Source of the DNA: CAVSWN01 sp046728115 | GTDB taxonomy: Bacteria; Acidobacteriota; Vicinamibacteria; Vicinamibacterales; CAVVIG01 | DNA length: 5,813 bases | Reading direction: 5' to 3' | Assembly: GCA_046728115.1 (NCBI GenBank) | Contig: JBKPDW010000574.1 | Coordinates: 1 to 5,813 of the forward strand | Part shown: positions 1-5,813 of the stretch, piece by piece | Numbering within the stretch: the stretch's first letter is position 1 | Layout of the letters: the number at the start of each line of letters is the position of its first letter | Notes under the pieces: generated by a model | The model's input: the letters and a program-made list of their open reading frames with translations, nothing else | What the model was told of the DNA's origin: nothing | The model's database searches: none | Program-made: the position numbers and the translations under genes

Positions 1-1298
1 CCACCGTCAACAGCGGCCGCATTCAGATCAATCTGAAGCCGCTGGACGACCGACACCTCAACTCGAACGACGTGATCCGCCGACTGCAGCCGCAGCTCGC
101 GAAGGTGGAAGGGGTCATGCTGTTCATGCAGCCGATTCAGGACCTGACCGTTGAGGATCGCGTCAGCCGCACCGAGTTCCAGTACAGCCTCGAGGACGCG
201 GACCCCGGCGAGCTCGCACTATGGGTTCCCCGCCTGGTGACGCGACTTCAGACGTTGCCGATGCTGCGCGACGTGGCCAGCGATCAACAGAACGACGGGC
301 TGCGGACGACACTCGATATCGACCGCAACACTGCATCTCGCCTCGGCATCACGCCGCAAATGGTTGACGACACGCTCTACGACGCGTTCGGTCAGCGCCA
401 GATCTCGATCATGTTCACGCAGCTGAACCAGTATCGAGTCGTGCTCGAAACAAGCCCCGCTTTTCAACATGGGCCTGAGGACCTGGCACATGTCTTCGTG
501 AAATCGGCGGCTGGTGGGGCGGTGCCACTCAGCGCGTTCACACACGTCGTCACATCGAACGTGCCCCTGTTGATTAACCACCAGGGTCAGTTTCCCGTCG
601 TGACCGCGTCGTTCAATCTCGCGCCCGGCGCTTCGCTCGGCGAAGCGGTTGACGCAATCGACGCCGCAAAACGCGACATCGGAATGCCGGCCAGCGTTCA
701 GGCCGGTTTTCAGGGGACGGCGCAGGCATTTCGGGCATCGTTGGTGAATGAGCCGCTGCTCATCCTGGCCGCGATTGTGACGGTCTATCTGGTTCTCGGC
801 GTCCTCTACGAGAGCTACATCCATCCGCTGACGATTCTCTCGACGCTCCCGTCGGCCGGCGTGGGCGCCCTCGTCGCTCTGATGGTGTGCCGCACCGAGT
901 TCAGCATCATCGCGCTCATCGGCGTCATCCTGCTCATCGGCATCGTCGAAAAGAACGCGATCATGATGATCGACTTCGCGCTCGAGGCGGAACGCACCGA
1001 GCATCGTTCGCCGCTCGACGCGATCTTTCAGGCAGCCCTGTTGCGCTTCCGGCCCATTGTGATGACGACAATGGCTGCGCTCCTGGCCGCCGTGCCGCTC
1101 GCGCTGGGCACGGGCACCGGGTCGGAGCTTCGCCGTCCGCTTGGCATCGCCATCGTCGGCGGCCTCATCTTCAGCCAGCTCCTGACGCTCTACACGACGC
1201 CAGTTGTTTACCTGGCGTTCGATCGCCTGGCGAAACGGCTGACAGGTTGGAGCAACGTCGAGTCCTCGCCCACGCTTCGCCCGGCGGAGGGTGCGTGA
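1..1298 (+). CDS. mdtB: RND multidrug efflux transporter, MdtB-like subunit (C-terminal part, 5' end outside window)
   Basis: Inner-membrane proton-driven RND (HAE1) drug exporter subunit; in the known MdtABC system it forms a heterotrimer with MdtC and works with the MdtA adaptor and TolC. The reading frame is open from base 3 (TVNSGRIQINLKPLDD, which precedes any usable start), so the gene enters from the left; the GTG at 72 is internal. Seen are 431 residues ending at TGA 1296-1298, about 40% of a ~1040-residue family member. Residues ~1-248 are the second periplasmic porter/docking half (QDLTVEDRVSRTEFQYSL, DAFGQR, NHQGQFPV, GFQGTAQAF). Residues ~250-410 are TM8-TM12, with VLYESYIHPLTILSTLPSAG, KNAIMMIDFALEAER and ELRRPLGIAIVGG. 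The proton-relay lysine equivalent to AcrB K940 is K317 (951-953), preceded by E316 where E. coli MdtB and MdtC both have Lys. QDLTVEDRVSRT resembles MdtB rather than MdtC (QDIRVGGR), hence the subunit assignment. The substrate is unknown. Family certain; symbol by similarity. Confidence 0.93.
   Translation, partial: TVNSGRIQINLKPLDDRHLNSNDVIRRLQPQLAKVEGVMLFMQPIQDLTVEDRVSRTEFQYSLEDADPGELALWVPRLVTRLQTLPMLRDVASDQQNDGLRTTLDIDRNTASRLGITPQMVDDTLYDAFGQRQISIMFTQLNQYRVVLETSPAFQHGPEDLAHVFVKSAAGGAVPLSAFTHVVTSNVPLLINHQGQFPVVTASFNLAPGASLGEAVDAIDAAKRDIGMPASVQAGFQGTAQAFRASLVNEPLLILAAIVTVYLVLGVLYESYIHPLTILSTLPSAGVGALVALMVCRTEFSIIALIGVILLIGIVEKNAIMMIDFALEAERTEHRSPLDAIFQAALLRFRPIVMTTMAALLAAVPLALGTGTGSELRRPLGIAIVGGLIFSQLLTLYTTPVVYLAFDRLAKRLTGWSNVESSPTLRPAEGA
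366..391 (+). repeat. 26-base exact direct repeat, copy 1 (in the MdtB-like gene)
   Basis: Bases 366-391, encoding DDTLYDAFG, are identical to 3470-3495 in the MdtC-like gene; the flanking bases differ on both sides. The repeat lies at the same place in both proteins, just before the conserved GQR of the second periplasmic half. It reflects paralogy, either ancestral duplication or local gene conversion, and not a mobile element. Confidence 0.75.
1286..1291 (+). promoter_or_regulatory. Shine-Dalgarno site of the MdtC-like gene
   Basis: GGAGGG lies inside the last codons of the MdtB-like gene, with only about four bases between GGAGG and the GTG at 1295. That GTG overlaps the upstream TGA (GTGA, 1295-1298). 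The site decides the start: the same frame is open far upstream (to about 887), but the upstream part is out-of-frame translation of the first gene. Starting at 1295 gives MSVSAPFIRRPIGTTLL, which matches the usual MdtC N-terminus with TM1 beginning near residue 13. The overlap implies translational coupling. The short spacing suggests modest initiation that depends on ribosomes finishing the first gene (inference). Confidence 0.7.
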
Positions 1299-4200
1299 GC
1301 GTCTCCGCGCCCTTCATCAGGAGGCCGATCGGCACCACGCTGCTGACCGTCGCCATCGCGTTGGCCGGCGCGATCGGCTACGTCTTTCTTCCCGTCTCGC
1401 CCCTGCCCGAAGTGGAGTTTCCGACCATCCAGGTTTCTGCGGGATTGCCCGGCGCGAGTCCGGAAACGATGGCCGCGTCTGTCGCAACACCGCTCGAGCG
1501 CCAGTTCGGGCGCATCGCCGGCCTGAACGAAATGACGTCGACGAGCTACCTGGGATCGACCCAGATCACGATGCAGTTCGATCTCAGCCGCAATATCGAT
1601 GCGGCCGCCCGCGACGTACAAGCAGCAATCAACGCCGCACATGGACAGCTTCCGGCGAATCTTCCGAACAATCCTGGATACCGCAAGGTGAATCCCGCCG
1701 ACGCCCCCATCATGATGCTGGCGCTGACCTCGGACCGGGTCGACAAGGCGCACATCTACGACGTGGCCTCTTCAATCCTTCAGCAGAAGATCGCGCAAAT
1801 CCCCGGGGTCGGGCAAGTGACGGTTGGTGGCGGCGCGCTGCCGGCGGTGCGCGTCGAGATCAACCCCACGGTTCTGAACACGTATGGTCTCGGTCTCGAG
1901 GACGTCCGCGCTTTTCTCGGAACGGCGAACGCAAATCGCCCGGCAGGCGAACTGGCGAACGACCAGCGCGCGTGGTCTCTCGGTACGACCGATCAGCTGC
2001 TGAAAGCGAAGGACTACGAACCGCTGGTCATCGCATTCCACAACGGCGCGGCGCTGCGTCTCGGCGACGTCGGCACCCTGACCGATTCGGTTGAGGACGT
2101 TCGAACGGGTGGCCTCGCGAACGGCAAACCCGCCGTACTGGTCATCATCAATCGCCAGCCCGGTGCGAACGTCATCGCAACGGTGGACGGGATTCAGCGT
2201 CTGCTCCCTGAGTTGCAGGCGTCGATCCCACCGGCGGTCCGGCTTTCGGTGATGTTCGATCGCACCACGACCATCCGGGCGTCGGTCCGCGATGTGGAAA
2301 TCGCGATGGCCATCTCCGTCGTGCTCGTGATTCTCGTCGTCTTCCTGTTCCTGCGAAGTGTGCGCTCCACGATAATCCCGAGCATTGCCGTACCGATCTC
2401 TTTAATCGGAACGTTCGGCGGAATGTACTTGCTCGGGTACAGCCTCGACAACCTGTCGCTGATGGCGCTCACGATCGCCACCGGCTTCGTCGTTGACGAC
2501 GCGATTGTCGTCATCGAGAACATCACGCGACATCTCGAGCGTGGCGTGCCGGCCTTGCAGGCGGCGCTCGAAGGCGCGAAGGAAATCGGCTTCACCGTCA
2601 TCTCGATCAGCGTGTCGCTCGTGGCGGTCTTCATTCCCATTCTGATGATGGGCGGCATCGTTGGACGGCTGTTTCGTGAGTTCGCCGTCACGTTGTCGCT
2701 GGCCATCATCGTCTCGATGGTCGTTTCGCTGACCGCAACACCGATGATGTGCGCACGACTTCTGCGGACGCATGACGACGAAACCCACCGCCGTCTGTAT
2801 CGCGCCAGCGAGCGGACCTTCAACTGGATTCTCGGCGGGTATGAGCGCTCGCTTGCGTGGGTTCTCCGTCATCAACCGCTGACAATACTGGTCACGATCG
2901 CGACCATGGCCGCAACGGCCTGGCTGTACGTCATCGTGCCAAAAGGCTTTTTCCCGCAGCAGGACACCGGCCGTCTGATGGGATCGATACAGGCTGATCA
3001 GGACGCGTCGTTTCAGTCCATGCAGCGACGCGTGGCGCAGTTCGTCGATCTCGTGATGAAGGACCCGGCAGTTGACACCGTCCAGGCGTATGTCGGCGGC
3101 GGTGGCGCGCAGAACACCGCTCGCATGTTCGTCAACCTGAAGCCAATGGGCCAACGAACCGTAACAGCCGATCAGCTGATTGTACGGCTGCGACGACGGC
3201 TCGCCGAACTGCCCGGAGCGACACTTTACCTGCAGTCTGTGCAGGATCTCCGAATCGGCGGCAGGGCCAGTGCGACCCAGTATCAGTACACCCTGCACGC
3301 CGACAGCGTAAAGGACCTGAACACGTGGGCGCCGCAGGTGCTTCAGAAGTTTCGAACCCTGCCACAGCTGGCAGACGTCAACAGCGATCAACAGACGAAA
3401 GGACTGGAAGCATCCCTCGCCCTCGACCGGCAAACGGCATCGCGCCTCGGAATCACGTCACAGGCGATCGACGACACGCTCTACGACGCGTTCGGCCAGC
3501 GGCCGGTGTCGACGATGTACACGCAGCTGAATCAGTATCACGTCGTCATGGTGGTCGACGCGAAGTTCTGGCAGAACCCGGACGGCCTGCGCAGCATCTA
3601 CGTCCGCAGCACCAACGGCGGCCTCGTGCCCTTGAGCGCCTTCACGCGATACGAGCCCGCAACCGCACCGCTCGCCGTCAACCACCAGGGGCAGTCGCCT
3701 TCGGTGACTCTGTCGTTCAATCTGCCCCCTGGCACGGCGCTCGGCGATGCCGTGACAGCGATCGAAGCGGCCGAGCGCGAGATTGGCCTGCCGCCTGGCA
3801 TTCAGGGCAGCTTTCAGGGCGTGGCGCAGGCGTATCAGGCTTCCCTTGCCAGCCAGCCCGTGCTCATTGCCGCAGCGCTCGTGACGGTTTACATCGTGCT
3901 TGGTGTGCTCTACGAAAGCTACATCCACCCGATCACGATCCTCTCGACGTTGCCGTCTGCCGGCGTCGGCGCTCTTATCGCATTAATGATTTGCCGGACC
4001 GAGCTGACCGTCATTGCACTCATCGGCATCATCCTCCTGATCGGGATCGTCAAGAAGAACGCCATTCTGATGATCGATTTCGCGCTGGAGGCGGAACGCA
4101 ACCAGGGGAAATCGCGAGAGGATGCGATCTTTCAGGCGTGCATCCTGCGCTTCAGGCCGATCACGATGACGACGATGGCAGCGATGCTCGGCGGGCTGCC

Positions 4201-4408
4201 ACTGGCGATTGGCGTGGGGACGGGATCCGAATTGCGGCGGCCGCTCGGCATTGCGATCGTCGGCGGTTTGCTCTTTAGCCAGATGCTGACGTTGTACACG
4301 ACACCGGTTGTGTACCTGTACCTGGATCGCGCACGTCTCTGGTGGATGAACCTTCGCCTGAATCTGCTTCACCCGCGACTCTCATCCGCTGGTGAAACGT
4401 TGCGATAG
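1295..4408 (+). CDS. mdtC: RND multidrug efflux transporter, MdtC-like subunit (complete)
   Basis: Complete 1037-residue RND (HAE1) exporter, close to the 1025 residues of E. coli MdtC; inner membrane, driven by proton influx, partner of the MdtB-like protein encoded just upstream (4-base GTGA overlap). TM1 spans ~13-31. The first periplasmic domain runs ~32-330 (LPGASPETMAASVATPLER, GRIAGLNEMTSTS, ARDVQAAINAA, DAPIMMLALTSD). TM2-TM6 span ~334-490 and include the TM4 proton-relay pair D401-D402 in GFVVDDAIVVIEN (bases 2495-2500). TM7 is ~528-550, followed by the family motif FFPQQDTG. The second periplasmic domain runs ~550-850, with DLRIGGR at 651-657 matching the MdtC-type motif. TM8-TM12 span ~855-1005, including K921 in GIVKKNAILMIDFA (4055-4057) and ELRRPLGIAIVGG. 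All expected proton-relay residues are present and no frameshift is seen. The C-terminus is a short basic cytoplasmic tail. Drug specificity cannot be read from the sequence; the function might include metabolites or detergents. No regulator gene or promoter for the operon is visible here. Confidence 0.96.
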   Translation: MSVSAPFIRRPIGTTLLTVAIALAGAIGYVFLPVSPLPEVEFPTIQVSAGLPGASPETMAASVATPLERQFGRIAGLNEMTSTSYLGSTQITMQFDLSRNIDAAARDVQAAINAAHGQLPANLPNNPGYRKVNPADAPIMMLALTSDRVDKAHIYDVASSILQQKIAQIPGVGQVTVGGGALPAVRVEINPTVLNTYGLGLEDVRAFLGTANANRPAGELANDQRAWSLGTTDQLLKAKDYEPLVIAFHNGAALRLGDVGTLTDSVEDVRTGGLANGKPAVLVIINRQPGANVIATVDGIQRLLPELQASIPPAVRLSVMFDRTTTIRASVRDVEIAMAISVVLVILVVFLFLRSVRSTIIPSIAVPISLIGTFGGMYLLGYSLDNLSLMALTIATGFVVDDAIVVIENITRHLERGVPALQAALEGAKEIGFTVISISVSLVAVFIPILMMGGIVGRLFREFAVTLSLAIIVSMVVSLTATPMMCARLLRTHDDETHRRLYRASERTFNWILGGYERSLAWVLRHQPLTILVTIATMAATAWLYVIVPKGFFPQQDTGRLMGSIQADQDASFQSMQRRVAQFVDLVMKDPAVDTVQAYVGGGGAQNTARMFVNLKPMGQRTVTADQLIVRLRRRLAELPGATLYLQSVQDLRIGGRASATQYQYTLHADSVKDLNTWAPQVLQKFRTLPQLADVNSDQQTKGLEASLALDRQTASRLGITSQAIDDTLYDAFGQRPVSTMYTQLNQYHVVMVVDAKFWQNPDGLRSIYVRSTNGGLVPLSAFTRYEPATAPLAVNHQGQSPSVTLSFNLPPGTALGDAVTAIEAAEREIGLPPGIQGSFQGVAQAYQASLASQPVLIAAALVTVYIVLGVLYESYIHPITILSTLPSAGVGALIALMICRTELTVIALIGIILLIGIVKKNAILMIDFALEAERNQGKSREDAIFQACILRFRPITMTTMAAMLGGLPLAIGVGTGSELRRPLGIAIVGGLLFSQMLTLYTTPVVYLYLDRARLWWMNLRLNLLHPRLSSAGETLR
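3470..3495 (+). repeat. 26-base exact direct repeat, copy 2 (in the MdtC-like gene)
   Basis: Second copy of the sequence at 366-391, in the same reading-frame context (DDTLYDAFG). The spacing between copies is about 3.1 kb, so recombination between them would delete or fuse the two pump genes in frame. Longer flanking stretches are also similar but interrupted by synonymous changes. Confidence 0.75.
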
Positions 4409-4514
4409 AGTCGCGCGCGCATCCAACGGCAGCGTGGACGGCCCAACAGGTGCGGGAAGCTTTTCCATGAGCCCGCCGCATCCTTCAACCGACGTAAGGA
4501 CGACGTGCACGACG
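4409..4514. other. Convergent intergenic gap between pump operon and coxL
   Basis: These 106 bases separate the TAG of the MdtC-like gene (4406-4408) from the reverse-strand TAG of coxL (4515-4517). No plausible gene is seen: small frames reaching into it from the reverse strand are shadows of coxL. It contains an alternating GC run near 4412-4420, a weak hairpin (4452-4476) and a short palindrome CGTGCACG at 4504-4511. Being between two 3' ends, it should hold transcription termination for both units and no promoters. Confidence 0.7.
4452..4476. terminator. Possible weak bidirectional terminator hairpin
   Basis: GCGGG (4452-4456) can pair with CCCGC (4472-4476). The stem can continue after a three-base bulge through CTT (4460-4462) with GAG (4469-4471), leaving a TTCCAT loop. 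It lies about 43 bases past the pump stop and about 38 bases past the coxL stop, where a shared terminator would be expected. No T-run follows on either strand, so it is not a standard intrinsic terminator. Rho-dependent ending is equally likely. Confidence 0.2.
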
Positions 4515-5813
4515 CTATTCCGCCACGCCCTTCTCTCGCAGGATGTTCCACACCTTTTCCGGCGTAATCGGGATGTCGACGTGACGAACGCCGAGATGGG
4601 CGAGAGCGTCGACGACGGCGTTGGCGATTGCCGGAGGCGCGCCGACGGTGGCGGACTCGCCGACGCCCTTGGCGCCGAGCGGGTGATGCGGCGACGGCGT
4701 CACCGTCTTGTCGGTTTCCCACTGTGGCGTCTCCATCGCCGTCGGCAGCAAGTAGTCCATGAAGCTGCCGCCTTGAATGTTGCCGGCTTCGTCATAGCTA
4801 ATCTCCTCGAACAGCGCCGGCGCCATCCCCATCGTGAGCCCGCCGTGAACCTGGCCGTCCACGATCATCGGGTTGATGATGTTGCCGCAGTCGTCGACGG
4901 CCACGAACCTTCGAATCTTCACCGCGCCGGTTCCGCGATCGATGTCGACGACGGCGATATAGGATCCGAACGGGTAAGTCAGGTTCGGCGGGTCGTAGTA
5001 GTTGACTGCCTCGAGGCCCGCCTCCATCCCCTGCGGGTGATTCGTGTACGCGGCAAAGGCGATCTCCTGGATCGTCTTCGACTTCTGAGGCGCACCTTTC
5101 ACCGAGAACTTGCCGGGCTCCCAGACGAGATCGTCCTCGCTCACCTCGAGCAGATGCGCCGCGATCTTTTTCGCCTTGTCGCGGATCTTGCGCGCCGCCA
5201 TCGCGCCGGCGGCGCCGGCGGTGGGAGTCGATCGGCTCGCATACGTGCCGAGGCCGTACGGCGCCGTGTCGGTGTCGCCTTCCTCGACTTCGACATGCGC
5301 GGCAGGTATGCCCAGCTCCTCTGCAATGATCTGCGCATAGGTCGTCTCGTGCCCCTGGCCCTGCGATTTGGTGCCGAAGCGCGCCGTGGCCTTGCCGGTG
5401 GGGTGCACGCGGATCTCACACGAGTCGAACATCTTGATCCCAAGAATGTCGAAGTGCTTCGAGGGCCCCGCGCCGACGATCTCGGTGAAGCTCGAGATGC
5501 CGATGCCCATCAGCTCGCCGCGCTGGCGCTTCTCGGCCTGTTCCTTTCTGAGATCGGCATACCCGATCTTGTCCATCGCCTTCTTCAGGGCCGCGGGATA
5601 GTTGCCGCTGTCGTACTCCCAGCCGAGCGCCGAACGGTACGGGAACTTCTCCGGCGGTATGAAGTTCTTGAACCGCAGGTCCGCCGGGTCCATCTTGAGC
5701 TCCTGCGCCAGGACGTCGACCATGCGCTCGATCGCGTGCACCGCTTCGGTTACGCGGAACGAACAGCGATAAGCGATGCCGCCCGGCGGCTTGTTCGTGT
5801 ACACGCCGTCGAC
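4515..5813 (-). CDS. coxL: Aerobic carbon monoxide dehydrogenase, large molybdopterin subunit CoxL, form I (C-terminal part)
   Basis: Catalytic subunit of Mo-Cu CO dehydrogenase (CO + H2O to CO2, 2 e-, 2 H+), a cytoplasmic enzyme usually docked to the inner membrane, working with CoxM (FAD) and CoxS (2Fe-2S) to feed electrons to the respiratory chain. The gene enters from the right edge; 432 residues are seen, roughly the last 53% of an ~809-residue protein, and no true start is visible (the GTG at 5804 is internal). Fragment residues 14-20 (5754-5774) read AYRCSFR, the form I active-site loop; Cys17 (5763-5765) matches copper-ligating Cys388 of Oligotropha CoxL and Phe19 matches Phe390. Other family blocks are FTEIVGAGPSK (109-119), GTKSQGQGHETTYAQI (147-162), NTDTAPYGLGT-like DTDTAPYGLGTYASRSTPT (180-198), VDDCGNIINPMIVDGQVHGG (306-325) and GAKGVGES (380-387). 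Glu386 (4656-4658) is the equivalent of catalytic Glu763. Form II enzymes carry AYRGAGR instead, so CO oxidation is well supported. It is last in its transcript, consistent with a form I M-S-L order. Confidence 0.96.
   Translation of the reverse strand, partial: VDGVYTNKPPGGIAYRCSFRVTEAVHAIERMVDVLAQELKMDPADLRFKNFIPPEKFPYRSALGWEYDSGNYPAALKKAMDKIGYADLRKEQAEKRQRGELMGIGISSFTEIVGAGPSKHFDILGIKMFDSCEIRVHPTGKATARFGTKSQGQGHETTYAQIIAEELGIPAAHVEVEEGDTDTAPYGLGTYASRSTPTAGAAGAMAARKIRDKAKKIAAHLLEVSEDDLVWEPGKFSVKGAPQKSKTIQEIAFAAYTNHPQGMEAGLEAVNYYDPPNLTYPFGSYIAVVDIDRGTGAVKIRRFVAVDDCGNIINPMIVDGQVHGGLTMGMAPALFEEISYDEAGNIQGGSFMDYLLPTAMETPQWETDKTVTPSPHHPLGAKGVGESATVGAPPAIANAVVDALAHLGVRHVDIPITPEKVWNILREKGVAE
5754..5774 (-). 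other. Form I CoxL active-site loop AYRCSFR
   Basis: These seven codons encode the signature that separates true CO dehydrogenase (form I, AYRCSFR) from the form II group (AYRGAGR), whose role is less certain. The TGT codon at 5763-5765 (complement) supplies the cysteine that binds copper in the Mo-S-Cu centre. The surrounding residues NKPPGGI and VTEAVHAIER also fit form I CoxL. Confidence 0.95.

Noticed and set aside
887..1294. Upstream extension of the MdtC-like reading frame (open from an ATG at 887)
   Set aside because: This stretch lies in another frame of the MdtB-like gene and gives a His/Arg-rich, low-complexity translation. Homology to MdtC begins exactly at the GTG at 1295, which has its own GGAGG.
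1291..2094. 267-codon forward frame starting at GTG 1291
   Set aside because: It runs in a different frame over the MdtC-like N-terminus with Arg/Pro-rich nonsense composition. The alternate frame at 3325-4278 is rejected for the same reason.
2402..3433. 343-codon open frame antisense to the MdtC-like gene
   Set aside because: Its translation is rich in Arg, His, Gln and Asp with no recognisable domain. It lies wholly opposite a well-conserved gene, so it is a codon-bias shadow. The same applies to antisense frames at 219-1004, 1208-1753, 2194-2823 and 3458-3928.
4504..4511. Palindrome CGTGCACG as a regulator binding site
   Set aside because: It is only eight bases, lies between two gene 3' ends where no promoter is expected, and such palindromes arise readily in GC-rich DNA.
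4518..4660. CoxL C-terminal tail (GESATVGAPPAIANAVVDAL) differing from the Oligotropha tail, possibly a form I/form II chimera
   Set aside because: The catalytic glutamate is intact and the frame is continuous. This tail type is, as far as I recall, common in form I enzymes outside Oligotropha, so a chimera is not supported.
4369..4722. Reverse-strand 117-codon frame spanning the intergenic gap
   Set aside because: It overlaps the conserved CoxL C-terminus in another frame and is an Arg-rich shadow with no family signal.
1..5813. A linked, novel system joining the RND pump and CO dehydrogenase
   Set aside because: The two units are convergently transcribed with separate 3' ends, share no promoter, and no known biology connects them. 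Simple genomic adjacency explains the layout.

Overview
The window is GC-rich bacterial DNA with dense, intact coding sequence and no mobile-element, phage, CRISPR, tRNA or rRNA signal. It holds three protein genes, two of them cut by the window edges. The host is very probably an aerobic (or facultatively aerobic) Gram-negative bacterium: a tripartite RND efflux pump implies an outer membrane, and an aerobic-type Mo-Cu CO dehydrogenase implies a respiratory chain able to use CO electrons. The phylum cannot be fixed from the sequence alone. Soil-type Acidobacteriota or Proteobacteria would fit, but that is inference.

Left and centre (1-4408, + strand): two tandem inner-membrane RND transporter genes of the MdtB/MdtC (heteromeric multidrug pump) type. 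The first, MdtB-like, lacks its N-terminal ~60%, which lies left of the window. The second, MdtC-like, is complete (GTG 1295 to TAG 4406-4408, 1037 residues). Stop and start overlap as GTGA, with a GGAGG just upstream, so the two are translationally coupled parts of one operon. By analogy with mdtABC, a periplasmic adaptor (mdtA-like) gene is expected to the left. The two proteins would assemble with each other into a heterotrimer that works with an adaptor and a TolC-like channel.

4409-4514: a 106-base convergent intergenic gap. It holds no gene and only a weak hairpin without a U-tract.

Right (4515-5813, - strand): the C-terminal ~430 residues of CoxL, the large molybdopterin subunit of aerobic CO dehydrogenase. 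It carries the diagnostic form I active-site loop AYRCSFR, including the copper-binding cysteine, and the catalytic glutamate in GVGES. Its upstream part, and presumably coxM/coxS, lie right of the window. coxL is the last gene of its transcript, because the pump operon converges on it.

The pump and the CO dehydrogenase are oppositely transcribed, and nothing here shows a functional link between them. I see no clear evidence of a previously undescribed system. The most notable points are the form I CoxL itself, the absence of accessory cox genes directly downstream of it, and the unusually high similarity between the C-terminal halves of the two pump subunits.
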